A stretch of DNA of 39,109 nt from Deltaproteobacteria bacterium (lineage in GTDB: Bacteria; Myxococcota; XYA12-FULL-58-9; JAFGEK01): NCBI GenBank assembly GCA_016931625.1, contig JAFGEK010000020.1, forward strand, positions 1-39,109, given 5' to 3'. The stretch's first letter is position 1. Each line of letters opens with the position of its first letter. A program made the translations under genes and the position numbers. Below are positions 24,618-34,260 of this stretch, one piece after another. The notes beneath the pieces are model-generated. The model was not told the origin of the DNA. It saw only the letters and a list, made by a program, of their open reading frames with translations, and made no database searches.

Positions 24618-27065
24618 ATGGCTGAAAGCAAAAAAAAAGCACCCCCAATTGAACACGCACTCACAAAACCAGGTGAGACAGACGGTATAATTGTAATTCC
24701 TGAAGAATTACCAGTTCTTACATTACGTAACACGGTGCTTTTTCCTGGTTCTATTGTACCCCTTGGGATCGGTCGACCCAAGACCGTTCGTTTGGTAGAA
24801 GAGAGTATTAAAGACAATGGCATTGTTGCAGTAGTAGCACAGCGTGATCCTGAGGTTGATGACCCGGTTCCGGCAGATTTATATTCAATGGGTTGTGCGG
24901 CTCGTTTAGTAAAGTTGGTAAAAGCTTCAAAAGACAACTTTTCGGTAGTAGTACAGGGACTTTCGCGAGTGCGAATGTCAGAATATACTCAATCTCTACC
25001 ATACTTAAAAGCCAGGCTTAGTGCTGTTGAAGATGTAACGACGAACCAGGTTGAGGTCGAAGCATTAACTATGTCGTTAAAAAAGACAGCACGTGAAGTT
25101 TTAAGGCTTATTCCTGAATTGCCACCGTCGGCCGCTGAGTTGTTAGAAAGAGTAGATGATGCAGGCGTATTAGCAGATTTAATTGCATCAAACGTTGAAG
25201 CATCGGTTGATGAAAAACAATCTGTGCTTGAGACGATTGAACTAGTCTCGCGCATGCGTAGAGTACTTGAACTTTTATCTCGGCAACTCGAAGTATTAAA
25301 ACTTTCTAATAAAATTAGCTCTCAAGTTAAGGGAGAGATGTCGAAAACTCAGCGTGAATATTATCTGCGCCAACAATTGAAAGCGATTAAAGAAGAGTTA
25401 GGAGAAGGTGATGATAGTGATGATGATTTGGCGGAGTTAGAAACTAGAGTTAATGATGCTAAACTTCCTGAAGAAGCTGATAAAGCAGCACGCAAGGAAT
25501 TGCGACGGTTACGTAATATGTCGCCATCTCAAGCTGAATATACCGTAGCTCGTACATATGTGGAGTGGTTGTGCGATTTGCCATGGAGCAAATGGACTTC
25601 TGATCGCATAGAATTAAAAGAAGTACGTGAAGTTTTAGATGCAGATCACTATGGTTTAGAGAAGATTAAAAAACGTATTATTGAATACCTTGCGGTACGA
25701 AAACTGAAAAGCGATATGAAGGGCCCGATTTTATGTTTTGTTGGACCTCCAGGTACTGGCAAAACTTCATTAGGGCAATCAATTGCTCGTGCTATGGGGC
25801 GAAAGTTTGTGCGTGTTGCTATGGGTGGCGTGCGTGATGAAGCTGAAATACGTGGCCATCGCAGAACTTATGTCGGGGCACTGCCGGGTAGAATTATTCA
25901 GAATATGAAAAAAGCGGCAGCGAATAATCCGGTATTTGTTCTCGATGAAGTTGATAAATTAGCACATGATTTTCGTGGTGATCCATCCTCAGCATTACTT
26001 GAGGTTCTTGATCCAGAACAAAACCATACTTTTGCAGATCACTACATTGATGTTCCTTTTGATCTGTCAAAGAGTTTTTTTATTGCTACAGCCAATCAAC
26101 TTGATCCTGTTCCTGCGGCACTCAAAGATCGTCTCGAGATTCTTGAGTTACCTGGGTATACACATGAAGAGAAGTTAGAAATTGCTAAGCGTCATTTATT
26201 CCCTAAAGCGCTTGAAGAACATGGCTTATCAAAAGATAAATTAGATATAACCGATGAAGCAGTAAAAGAGATGATAGCTACTTATACACGCGAAGCAGGT
26301 GTTCGTAATCTCAAACGTGAATTGGCTTCAGTTTGTCGCGGCGTTGCTGTTATGTTTGCTGAGGGAGAGACTGAAAAACGTATAATTGAGAAAAAAGATC
26401 TTGAGCCAATTTTAGGGCCAGAGAAGTTTTTCAATGAAGTAGCCGAGCGCACTGAAATTTCTGGTGTTGCTACTGGCCTTGCGTGGACAGCTGTTGGTGG
26501 CGATATACTTTTTATCGAAGCAACAAAAATGGCTGGCAAAGGTGGACTGACACTTACTGGCCAACTTGGTGATGTTATGAAAGAGTCAGCGCAAGCTGCG
26601 CTTTCATATGCAAGATCGCAAGCAGGAACGCTTGGGATCAGTGATGAGCTATTTCACAAGTTTGATCTACATGTTCACGTTCCTGCTGGTGCTATACCAA
26701 AAGATGGTCCTAGTGCCGGTGTTACTATGCTTACAGCGCTAGTTTCACTGCTTACAGGTATTAAAGTGCGTGCAGATGTTGCCATGACTGGTGAAATCAC
26801 ATTACGTGGCAATGTATTGCCAGTCGGAGGTATTAAAGAAAAAGTCCTTGCAGCAAAAAGAGCAGGGGTTAAACGAATAATTTTGCCAGCACGTAATAAA
26901 AAAGATCTAACTGAAATCCCCCCAGCTAATCTTGAAGGTATTGAATTTGAATATGCGCACCGTATCGATGAAGTGCTTAAAGCCGCTTTAATAAGTCAGC
27001 CTATTCCATTAACAACAGTTACATCAACAGAAGCACCTTCAACTGAGCCTGTGCTACCCAATTAA
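24618..27065 (+). CDS. lon: Lon ATP-dependent protease
   Basis: An 815-residue Lon (LonA) protease, which unfolds and degrades damaged and regulatory proteins in the cytoplasm as a hexamer. The N-terminal substrate-binding domain (LPVLTLRNTVLFPGSIVPL, about 27-225) is followed by a coiled helical region, the AAA+ module with Walker A GPPGTGKT at 376-383 and Walker B VFVLDEVDKL, and the peptidase domain with catalytic Ser in PKDGPS699AG and Lys in GGIKEK742. The frame is open 84 bp further upstream, but the ATG at 24618 has AAGAGG at 5 nt and gives the standard MAES-type start. The length is usual (E. coli 784). It stands alone; heat-shock control is likely, but I could not place a promoter. 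Confidence 0.97.
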   Translation: MAESKKKAPPIEHALTKPGETDGIIVIPEELPVLTLRNTVLFPGSIVPLGIGRPKTVRLVEESIKDNGIVAVVAQRDPEVDDPVPADLYSMGCAARLVKLVKASKDNFSVVVQGLSRVRMSEYTQSLPYLKARLSAVEDVTTNQVEVEALTMSLKKTAREVLRLIPELPPSAAELLERVDDAGVLADLIASNVEASVDEKQSVLETIELVSRMRRVLELLSRQLEVLKLSNKISSQVKGEMSKTQREYYLRQQLKAIKEELGEGDDSDDDLAELETRVNDAKLPEEADKAARKELRRLRNMSPSQAEYTVARTYVEWLCDLPWSKWTSDRIELKEVREVLDADHYGLEKIKKRIIEYLAVRKLKSDMKGPILCFVGPPGTGKTSLGQSIARAMGRKFVRVAMGGVRDEAEIRGHRRTYVGALPGRIIQNMKKAAANNPVFVLDEVDKLAHDFRGDPSSALLEVLDPEQNHTFADHYIDVPFDLSKSFFIATANQLDPVPAALKDRLEILELPGYTHEEKLEIAKRHLFPKALEEHGLSKDKLDITDEAVKEMIATYTREAGVRNLKRELASVCRGVAVMFAEGETEKRIIEKKDLEPILGPEKFFNEVAERTEISGVATGLAWTAVGGDILFIEATKMAGKGGLTLTGQLGDVMKESAQAALSYARSQAGTLGISDELFHKFDLHVHVPAGAIPKDGPSAGVTMLTALVSLLTGIKVRADVAMTGEITLRGNVLPVGGIKEKVLAAKRAGVKRIILPARNKKDLTEIPPANLEGIEFEYAHRIDEVLKAALISQPIPLTTVTSTEAPSTEPVLPN

Positions 27066-27175
27066 TACCGTAATATTATCAATAAGTTGGTTCATTTAAG
27101 GGTAAGTCGCAGACAGGATTTCTGCGAGCACATGGCCGTAAGTAGCGGATTTCGTGAAGATCGACGGGAGACATT

Positions 27176-27190
27176 TAGGGGCACTCCCTA
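27176..27190. repeat. 15-nt palindromic repeat, copy 3
   Basis: TAGGGGCACTCCCTA, two differences from the consensus; both improve the palindrome (TAGGG/CCCTA plus inner G/C). This is the only copy not at a stop codon; it lies about 110 bp after lon. Confidence 0.5.
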
Positions 27191-27273
27191 CATACGCCGA
27201 ACTCATTGTAATTACAGATGATCATGAATGCTTTTATAAATGCAATAAGTCAGGGAGTCTGACAAATTAATTC

Positions 27274-27292
27274 TTGTCGACTTGCACGACAA
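27274..27292. promoter_or_regulatory. Possible operator upstream of sugar transporter
   Basis: TTGTCG and CGACAA, 6-bp arms around a 7-nt centre, lie about 130 bp before the binding-protein start codon. Size and place suit a regulator site, but no regulator gene is adjacent and the arms are short. Confidence 0.25.
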
Positions 27293-27422
27293 CTGGCAGT
27301 ATGCCTGCGGTTATTAGACCAAAAAGAGGCTGTAGGATTATCGGGATGCTTATTTTGTAGAGGTGGCTGTTCTTCCCATGAAATTCGCAACTTCGTAACT
27401 TTGTAACAAGGAGAGAGACGTA

Positions 27423-28676
27423 ATGAAGAGTAAAGCCCTCAAGTTCCTGATGGCTATATTGTGCGTAGGTATATTTGCAGGTACTGCTAGTGCTGCAGAG
27501 AAAGTTAAGTTAACTGTCTGGGGACGTGATCTCTTAGACGGTCAACCTGACCACGCTTACGTAACCGCCTTAATTAAAAACTTTCAAGCAGCGAATCCAA
27601 ATATTGAGCTTGAATACATTCCACTAGGTGACCCAGGTCTCGCAGATAAAACCAAGATTGCAATGGCCAATAACACTGCACCAGATATTGTTCAAAGCTG
27701 GGGTGGTTCAGTTATGGGCGGTTATGCTGATGCTGGTCGTCTCCTCGACCTTACCAATGAACTGAAGAAGGTGCCAGGCAGTGCTGCGGCACGCGGTGCT
27801 ATGACCTGGAAGGGTAAAATCTATGGCGTCGCACCTTTCTTTGCAATCGCGGGTATTTTTGCAAATGAAAAACTGTTTAAAGAAAACGGTCTTAAAATGC
27901 CAAAAAGTGTTGCTGACATTGAGAAGGCCGCTGATAAACTAATGAAAAAAGGCATTCAACCTTTTGCCTGCGGTGCAAAAGATAAATGGCCGCCGCTTGC
28001 TTTATATATGTACTTAGTTAATCGTTATGGTGGCGATGCTTTCGGGCTGGCGCAGTCACGTAAGGCGCGTTTTGATTCTGACGCTTTTGTTAAAGCTGCT
28101 CAGAAGTACCAAGATTGGGTTAAAAAGGGCTATTTCGGCAATAAACCTCTTGGTGAAGGTTACGGCGATGCTCAACAGCAAATGGCCACAGGCAAAGCAG
28201 CTATGCACGTGACTGGTTCATGGATGTGCGCTCAATATTCCAATCCTAAATTCACTGATCAACCTCTCGGTTTTTATGCCTTCCCTGCTCTTAAAGGCGG
28301 CAAAGGTAAAGTAACTGATATCATGGGTATGACTGACATCGGCTTCATTGCCAGTAAGAAATCCGAAGCGAAAAAAGCAGCGGTGGTAAAATTTATGAAA
28401 TTCGCTATGAGTGTTGACGCAGGTTCAAAGGAGCCTGGTCGTATTAGCTCAGTGCCAGGTGTTAAAGCCCCAAGTAAGATGACTGGTATGGCTTCAGCAG
28501 TTTTCGCTAAGGCAAAGAGTGTTCAGTTCTGGTGGGATCAAGATCTTCCACCAACTGTTACTTCTCCTTTAAATGACACAATTCAATTTTTCTTCTTGGC
28601 GGACACCGACGTTAAGTCAGCGTTAACCAAGTTTGAAGAGCTTGTTGAAGAAAACGTTGGTCCAGTTGAGAAGTAA
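27423..28676 (+). CDS. Sugar ABC transporter substrate-binding protein
   Basis: A 417-residue periplasmic binding protein of family 1 (CUT1, MalE-like). A Sec signal peptide (residues 1-24) ends in TASA before AEKVKLTVWGRD. The mature protein shows family features such as FQAANPNIELEYI, TAPDIVQSWGG, GKIYGVAPFF, MATGKAAMHVTGSW and GFIASKKSEAKKAAVVKFMKF. It should capture an oligosaccharide or polyol for the two permeases downstream; the sugar cannot be read from sequence alone. AAGGAG lies before the ATG. A strong intrinsic terminator follows directly, which should keep this component in excess over the permeases, as usual for binding-protein operons. Confidence 0.92.
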   Translation: MKSKALKFLMAILCVGIFAGTASAAEKVKLTVWGRDLLDGQPDHAYVTALIKNFQAANPNIELEYIPLGDPGLADKTKIAMANNTAPDIVQSWGGSVMGGYADAGRLLDLTNELKKVPGSAAARGAMTWKGKIYGVAPFFAIAGIFANEKLFKENGLKMPKSVADIEKAADKLMKKGIQPFACGAKDKWPPLALYMYLVNRYGGDAFGLAQSRKARFDSDAFVKAAQKYQDWVKKGYFGNKPLGEGYGDAQQQMATGKAAMHVTGSWMCAQYSNPKFTDQPLGFYAFPALKGGKGKVTDIMGMTDIGFIASKKSEAKKAAVVKFMKFAMSVDAGSKEPGRISSVPGVKAPSKMTGMASAVFAKAKSVQFWWDQDLPPTVTSPLNDTIQFFFLADTDVKSALTKFEELVEENVGPVEK

Positions 28677-28739
28677 CTAAGCCAAAAAAGTAGCTGGGCG
28701 AAAGCGCAGCAACAGGGCACTCTTTTAGCGTTTCGATTG

Positions 28740-28790
28740 CGATGGCTCCTCTTAAATAACCTACATTTAAAGAAGAGCCATCGTTTTTTT
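28740..28790 (+). terminator. Intrinsic terminator inside the ABC operon
   Basis: CGATGGCTCCTCTT (28740-28753) pairs with AAGAAGAGCCATCG (28770-28783), 13 of 14 positions, around a 16-nt loop, followed by seven T (28784-28790). It lies between the binding-protein gene and the first permease, so it probably works as a partial terminator or RNA-stabilising hairpin. Confidence 0.88.
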
Positions 28791-28810
28791 AAACGACGGG
28801 AGGAAGGTCT

Positions 28811-29710
28811 GTGAAGCTGAGATTATCTATTAAAGCACAACGGACAGCTTTCATTATTCTTTTTTTGCTGCCAGCTTTCGCTTTTTTAGGGATGTTCCTT
28901 TACTATCCTATCGAAGAGACATTTCGAATTTCGTTAATGCGTTCAACTGGTTTAGGTAATGACCAGTTTATTGGCTTAAAAAATTATATTCGTCTATTTA
29001 GCAATGAAGAATTTCGCGCAGGTTTATGGCATGTGCTCGTGTGGGCTTTTTGGAGTATTGTTATTCAGATCCCACTAGCTTTTATTGTCGCTTTTTCTTT
29101 AACTTTTTATAAGAACAAACTCACAGGGCCTTTGCGAGCTATTTACTATTTAGCAAATGTATTACCTTCTGCCATTGTTGCAATGCTCGGCCAATTCGTA
29201 TTTGCTCCCAACTACGGTATAATCAATAGAATTGCAGAGGTGCTCCATATACCTTGGATTATGGAGATTGATTTTTTTGGAAATCCATCAATTGCTTTTT
29301 GGACAGTTTTCACTGTTGCTACGTGGACATATACTGGATTCCCTATCGTATTTTTAATGGCTCGCATTGAGCAAATTCCTAGAGAAATCCGTGATGCTGC
29401 AGAACTTGATGGGGTCACAGGATGGACCTATGCTCGTTATATTGTTATCCCATCATTGTCGTATCCACTGCGTATTTTAGCGGTGTTATGTACAGTTGGT
29501 AGTTTAAAACTTTTCGATTTACCTTATCTACTTACTAGGGGCGGTCCTGGCCACGCTACAGTAACGCTAGGTATTACCCTTTATCGTGATGGTTTTATTA
29601 ATTGGCAATATGGTAAGGCTGCAGCAATTGGTGTAGTTATTTTCATTCTTTCGCTTGGTTTTACAATCCTGCAGTTCTCTTGGGGTAAATCACGAAAAGA
29701 GGAATCCTAA
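28811..29710 (+). CDS. Sugar ABC transporter permease, MalF-type
   Basis: A 299-residue inner-membrane permease of the CUT1 family with six predicted helices, the first at about 12-34. The cytoplasmic EAA loop, EIRDAAELDGVTGWTYARYIVIPSL (about 196-220), docks the ATPase. GTG is the start, behind GGGAGGAAGG. It follows the intrinsic terminator by 20 bp and overlaps the next permease by 1 nt (TAATG), so the two permeases are co-translated. No ATP-binding subunit is present; one encoded elsewhere, possibly shared by several transporters as MsmK/MsmX is, must serve it. Confidence 0.93.
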   Translation: MKLRLSIKAQRTAFIILFLLPAFAFLGMFLYYPIEETFRISLMRSTGLGNDQFIGLKNYIRLFSNEEFRAGLWHVLVWAFWSIVIQIPLAFIVAFSLTFYKNKLTGPLRAIYYLANVLPSAIVAMLGQFVFAPNYGIINRIAEVLHIPWIMEIDFFGNPSIAFWTVFTVATWTYTGFPIVFLMARIEQIPREIRDAAELDGVTGWTYARYIVIPSLSYPLRILAVLCTVGSLKLFDLPYLLTRGGPGHATVTLGITLYRDGFINWQYGKAAAIGVVIFILSLGFTILQFSWGKSRKEES

Positions 29711-30624
29711 TGGAGCAGAAAGAAAATAGTGCGCAAACTCAAAGCGCAGAAAAACAATTAAGCCCTAAGGCACCTAAAGTTCGTGGTGAACCATTCTTTC
29801 GCTATGGTATCGCCGAATTTTTAGCGACTGCAATGTTGATTGGTTTAGCTCTTGCGGTTTTGCTTCCTTTAGGCTTGCCATGGTTGTTTGTTTTTAAGAC
29901 TCAGCTTGAATATGCCTACAACCCTTGGAGTCTCCCTAAAGAGTTACTGTGGGAAAATTTCAGTATGGCCTGGGAGACAATTCAAATAGGGCAAGGCTTT
30001 ATAAATACGTTAATAGTATGTGCTGGGGCGATTGCTTGCACAATTCCACCAGCAGCAATGGCAGGGTATATTTTTGCACGCTTTCAAAGCAAATACACTG
30101 AAATAGCCTTTTACGCGATAATGGCTGGTTACTTTGTTCCGGTACAGATGGTTTTAGTACCGTTATATAAAATGAATATAAGTCTTGGGATGACCGATAC
30201 TCTCTATGGCTTGTTTTTGCCTATGGCAGCATTTGGTATACCGTTTTGGACACTTATTTATCGTTCATTTTTCAGGAGTTTGCCAAAAGACCTGGTCGAT
30301 GCTGCTCATATTGACGGTGCTGGTGAGACCAGAACATTTTTTTCAGTAATGCTACCACTTGCTGCTCCTGCAACTATTTTGGCAACTATTTTGGTTTTCA
30401 TTGGTGCCTGGAGCGATTACATACTTAGTCTTATTCTACTAAATGATCAGAATAAATTTACTATTCAACTTCGTGTTGCCCAGTTTATGAATGCTTATGG
30501 TACTGATCGTATGCCTCGTTATGCCGCCGCATTAATTATTTCTGCGGCTCCAACATTGCTGCTTTATGTTTTAGGATATCGCTGGATTATTCGGGGTACA
30601 CTCGCTGGAGCTATTAAAGAATAA
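29710..30624 (+). CDS. Sugar ABC transporter permease, MalG-type
   Basis: A 304-residue permease, partner of the gene just upstream. A hydrophilic N-terminal tail (about 1-35, rich in Gln, Lys and Glu) precedes six membrane helices beginning near residue 36. The EAA loop is LPKDLVDAAHIDGAGETRTFFSVMLPLA (near 193-220). MalG-type permeases pair with MalF-type to form the channel for the sugar delivered by the binding protein. The ATG overlaps the TAA of its neighbour. The convergent CNNM-like gene ends only 7 bp beyond its stop and no terminator is visible between them. Confidence 0.93.
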   Translation: MEQKENSAQTQSAEKQLSPKAPKVRGEPFFRYGIAEFLATAMLIGLALAVLLPLGLPWLFVFKTQLEYAYNPWSLPKELLWENFSMAWETIQIGQGFINTLIVCAGAIACTIPPAAMAGYIFARFQSKYTEIAFYAIMAGYFVPVQMVLVPLYKMNISLGMTDTLYGLFLPMAAFGIPFWTLIYRSFFRSLPKDLVDAAHIDGAGETRTFFSVMLPLAAPATILATILVFIGAWSDYILSLILLNDQNKFTIQLRVAQFMNAYGTDRMPRYAAALIISAAPTLLLYVLGYRWIIRGTLAGAIKE

Positions 30625-30631
30625 ATTAAAA

Positions 30632-32044
30632 TTACCGTCGTTGTTCTTTGTCATTTTGAGATGGATTATTAGGTTGTTGGTCAGTGATTTTCACATCAGA
30701 TTGATGTGAAGTTTCGGTTTTTTTCACCGATAAATTAGTAGTATTTGAAATTGAGCGAACTTCGTTACTCTCTCGTTGAATACGAATTTTTTGTACTCGC
30801 GGACCTGAAACGTCTATTATATCAAATATATATCCTTGTTGAACAACGCGATCACCAGCTCGAGGTAATCGCCCTATACGCTCCATAAGATATCCAGCTA
30901 AAGTATGTGAACTTTCAGATGCTAAACCAATATGTAAGTTTTCTTCTACTTCTTCTAAAGTAGCGACTCCTTCGACTTCAAACGCTCCTCCAGGCAAAGA
31001 TACAACTTCCATAGTATCATTGTTGTTAAATTCGCCCATGACAGCAATTACTACATCTGCTGCGGTGACAATTCCTGAAGCACTACCATACTCATCAACG
31101 ACAATTGCCATTTTTACATTATGGGCGCGCAATTCAGACAAAACTCGCTCTGCCGACATCATTTCAGGCAAGTAGACAGGAGAAGTGGCAATCATACGCA
31201 AATCGACTTCGCTATTGCTTTGGCAGCTAAAAAGGGCACGTCGGATATCAATAATACCAATGACATCATCAAGCTCACGTTCGCATAGTGGAAATCGAGT
31301 GTGTCCCGCTTCCATGGCGCGAGTTAAATTGCTTTGCCAGTTTAAATTAGCATCTAAGATATTAACTTCGCTGCGAGGTATCATTAAATGACGAGCAGTT
31401 TTGGTGGGAAGGCTTAGAGCTTTGCTAAGCAAAGCAGCACGTGAGGGTTCAAGCAAACCAGCAGAACGAGCCTGTGATAATATGATGCGAATTTCTTCTT
31501 CAGAATGACCATCATTGAGGTTTTTTGTCGGTGCCAAACGACATAAGTGCAACACAATAGTAGCAAGTTTGTTGAGACTAAAAATAAACGGATAGAACAG
31601 TACATAAAAAAGACGCATAGGGTAGGCGACTGAGAGAGCGACTGATTCAGAGCGTAAAATTGCTAAACTTTTTGGAGTTAATTCGCCTAAAACAATATGT
31701 AAGACAGTAATTAAGCCGAATGCTGATGCTAGTGCTATGCGGTGGACCCATACCTGGTCAACAATACCAAACCATGCTAACACGGGCTCAATAATGCGTG
31801 CGAATGCTGGTTCGCCAATCCAGCCTAAACCTAAGCTGGCAAGTGTAATACCTAGCTGCGTTGCTGAAAGGTAAGCATCAAGATTTGCGATAATTCGCCT
31901 AGCTGTTGTTGATCCAGGGCGGCCTTGTCGATTTAACTCTTCAATACGGGTAGGGCGAACTTTAACAATAGCGAACTCAGTGGCCACAAAAAACGCGTTT
32001 AGGCCAACTAAAGCGAACGCCGCTAGCAAAGACAACATTTCCAT
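30632..32044 (-). CDS. CNNM/CorC-HlyC family membrane protein
   Basis: A 470-residue protein of the 'hemolysin family' (YtfL/YfjD-like). The N-terminal DUF21/CNNM transmembrane domain (about 1-195) has NAFFVATEFAIVKVRPTRI, ATQLGITLASLGLGWIGEP and HIVLGELTPKSLAI. A CBS pair (about 210-335, with VVDEYGSASGIVTAADV) and a CorC_HlyC domain (about 345-425, EVEGVATLEEVEENL) follow. Relatives are linked to Mg2+/Co2+ transport or resistance. The last 45 residues are a hydrophilic Ser/Asn/Gln tail. A second ATG two codons after the first is possible, and no good Shine-Dalgarno sequence is seen for either. It stands alone, convergent with the sugar permeases. Confidence 0.92.
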   Translation of the reverse strand: MEMLSLLAAFALVGLNAFFVATEFAIVKVRPTRIEELNRQGRPGSTTARRIIANLDAYLSATQLGITLASLGLGWIGEPAFARIIEPVLAWFGIVDQVWVHRIALASAFGLITVLHIVLGELTPKSLAILRSESVALSVAYPMRLFYVLFYPFIFSLNKLATIVLHLCRLAPTKNLNDGHSEEEIRIILSQARSAGLLEPSRAALLSKALSLPTKTARHLMIPRSEVNILDANLNWQSNLTRAMEAGHTRFPLCERELDDVIGIIDIRRALFSCQSNSEVDLRMIATSPVYLPEMMSAERVLSELRAHNVKMAIVVDEYGSASGIVTAADVVIAVMGEFNNNDTMEVVSLPGGAFEVEGVATLEEVEENLHIGLASESSHTLAGYLMERIGRLPRAGDRVVQQGYIFDIIDVSGPRVQKIRIQRESNEVRSISNTTNLSVKKTETSHQSDVKITDQQPNNPSQNDKEQRR

Positions 32045-32490
32045 TATTAATGATAAATTGACGCGTAAAGGTGGTAGGGGTCAAGTATAATTATTAAAAG
32101 AATCATCTTTGGCGATAAAAACCGCAAACCCTCTTGGTTTATTAAAATATAGCACGACGTTACCATGTAATGAGCTAGTAAAACGTAATTTTTCAAAAGG
32201 TGTACCAAGATTTGACTACTGCGTTGAGTTGCTGCGGGGGTCGCTGACACTGTTTGCTAATGCACTGTTTGCAACTACAGGAGTTAATAATAAACCTATA
32301 CTAGTAATTGCTTTCCAGAATAGAGAAATAGCACTAATTTGCAGTATCAACAGTATAATCGTTTAAAACATCAAAAAAATATTTCTAACCTTAAATTTAT
32401 TAAGCGTTATCAAGTTCTAAATAGTTATATGAATTATGGCGATTTATATTTTTATAAAAAGATGTAATTATAAAAATTAGCTATTTTTCT
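32045..32490. other. Gene-poor spacer
   Basis: About 446 AT-rich bases between two minus-strand genes. It should include the promoter of the CNNM-like gene at its left end. A frame of 85 codons (32109-32366, plus) has no recognisable features and no ribosome binding site, so I do not call it. I see no terminator or RNA signal. Confidence 0.45.
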
Positions 32491-34233
32491 TTAATTCGGA
32501 ATAGGCTCTTCATTGCTAAAGACATAAAAACTACTGGGATCATTTTGATTATTAAATGAAGTAATTATCCACGCTGATGAGCGCGCAGTATTTGAAATAC
32601 GCCATTCGTCTAATGTACCAGCAAAACCACGACTTGCGCCTGGATTATTACCAATTAGTAAATCGTAACTTGCATCATCTTTAATACCGCCCGCACCCGT
32701 AGAATCAATTGCACCACGTTGAACACCATTTATCCAAATTTCAGCGCTATCATTTGGAACATCAAAAACAGCTACCACATGATTCCATTGACTGAGCGGT
32801 ACGGATGCCGATGGGCTAATAACTCCTAGTTCTGAAGTATCACGATAGCGTCGAGCGTACAGGTATTCGTTGTCGCTGTCTCTAAATATACTAAATTGGT
32901 TTTGACCATAATCATAAGTGCCTGATGGAGTTTTATTAATGAATCTTTGTTTTACACCTGTTCCTAAACCATCTGTAATCATCCACCCCGAAAAAGTATA
33001 GATGCTTAAATTATCGAGGCTAGGGTTGCTACCAACATTTATCAAATCATTAGTGCCATCAAAAGCTACACCATAGCCAACTTTAGCATTATCGACTCGT
33101 TTTTCTGAAATTGCATTTTCCATTGTACCATTGTTGTGATTTGCAGTTGAGTCTAAAATAGAAGCAGTACCAGTATTGGTATTGTTTGCCAAATGCCAGA
33201 CGCCCATATAGTTAATATCCCAAACACCTGTTGGATTTTGTTGTGATGATGCATTGCTATTGCCATAGTACATAGAAATTATGGTATTGCCACTTCCACT
33301 TAGGGTTGGTATTTTTACCCATGCAATTAATTGACCACTACTTTTATCCCATCTTTCGATTTCCCAGTTAAGCGTCGTTTTGCCGTCGACTGTTGTAAAT
33401 ACAATATCATTACCACGACTAGTGGCTTTATTTGCTAAATCTATATCTGTTGTTGCAATAAGCACAGGGAAATTAGAAAGGTTAGTATTTTGCGCTGCGC
33501 GATTTAAGGTAATATTTTTAAGATATTGCCAATTTGTATCATACCAAGTCGCGAGATCGCATATACCATTGTCGTTGCTATCTTGCCCGTCATTGTATGG
33601 GTCAGGAGGATTACGCACTTTTGAGCAGTCATCGCAGGTATCTTTATCTACATCTCGACAACGGGTTGGGTCATTTGGATATGGGTCATCTATATCATCA
33701 ACACCATCATTGTCTGTATCAGTTGGAGTAACTACACCTCCACCGCAATCTTGTCCATCGCTACCATCTTTAAAAGGGTCCCATTTACCAGAGTTACAAT
33801 CATCACATGTATCACTATCAAGATTTGTGCATCTGCGAGAGTCATTATCATTACTATCGGTGGTCGCAATCACACAGCTACTATTGCCACATGTGCCATC
33901 ACCCACACCATCACCATCATTATCTATACATGTGGGAACACTACAGTCTATTTTGGTAATATGAGTAATAGATGAACAATCAAGATTTACTTCTGGATTA
34001 GAATCATCACAATCAGCGCCTAAACATTGTAATCCTTGACCATAATGATCATCATCATGATCTATACAGCTGACACATACAGAGTTATCTAAATCGCAAA
34101 CATAGCCAGCAAGACAATCGGTATCAGCAGTACAAGACCAACCATTATATTGTCGCTTGATTTCAACACAGCTGTTAACAAATATTAACGCTATTATCCA
34201 AAACCAAGCAAACACAAACTTCATAATTCTCAT
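32491..34233 (-). CDS. Lipoprotein with Asp/Cys repeats, DUF2341 and LamG
   Basis: A 580-residue secreted lipoprotein. From the ATG at 34233 a signal peptide (MRIMKFVFAW...) ends in lipobox V-N-S-C; the frame also allows an ATG at 34224 and a TTG at 34260. A Cys-rich part follows (about 25-210) with repeats such as DNDGDGVGDGTCG, DSDTCDDC and DTDNDGVDDIDDPYPNDP, which resemble thrombospondin type-3 calcium-binding repeats. Next is a DUF2341 domain (WYDTNWQYLKNITLNR, about 235-340) and a LamG/concanavalin-like domain (GVWHLANN, AFDGTNDLINVG, TFSGWM, WNHVVAVFD, about 350-575). The protein is probably exposed on the outer membrane and may bind glycans or other surface partners. This architecture is typical of Myxococcota-type surface proteins. 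Confidence 0.85.
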   Translation of the reverse strand: MRIMKFVFAWFWIIALIFVNSCVEIKRQYNGWSCTADTDCLAGYVCDLDNSVCVSCIDHDDDHYGQGLQCLGADCDDSNPEVNLDCSSITHITKIDCSVPTCIDNDGDGVGDGTCGNSSCVIATTDSNDNDSRRCTNLDSDTCDDCNSGKWDPFKDGSDGQDCGGGVVTPTDTDNDGVDDIDDPYPNDPTRCRDVDKDTCDDCSKVRNPPDPYNDGQDSNDNGICDLATWYDTNWQYLKNITLNRAAQNTNLSNFPVLIATTDIDLANKATSRGNDIVFTTVDGKTTLNWEIERWDKSSGQLIAWVKIPTLSGSGNTIISMYYGNSNASSQQNPTGVWDINYMGVWHLANNTNTGTASILDSTANHNNGTMENAISEKRVDNAKVGYGVAFDGTNDLINVGSNPSLDNLSIYTFSGWMITDGLGTGVKQRFINKTPSGTYDYGQNQFSIFRDSDNEYLYARRYRDTSELGVISPSASVPLSQWNHVVAVFDVPNDSAEIWINGVQRGAIDSTGAGGIKDDASYDLLIGNNPGASRGFAGTLDEWRISNTARSSAWIITSFNNQNDPSSFYVFSNEEPIPN

Positions 34234-34260
34234 CGTCCTGCAGATGACGTAACTAAGCAA

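Larger units (their letters stand above)
27066..27422. other. Spacer between lon and sugar transporter genes
   Basis: About 357 bases without an ORF. It should hold the end of the lon transcript and the promoter of the binding-protein gene. It contains repeat copy 27176-27190, the inverted repeat TTGTCG/CGACAA at 27274-27292, and a smaller GTCAG/CTGAC pair about 30 bp before that. AAGGAG precedes the ATG at 27423. Confidence 0.5.

Noticed and set aside
32109-32366. An 85-codon plus-strand frame in the spacer after the CNNM-like gene
   Set aside because: No recognised motif, no Shine-Dalgarno sequence and an uneven composition; more likely chance.
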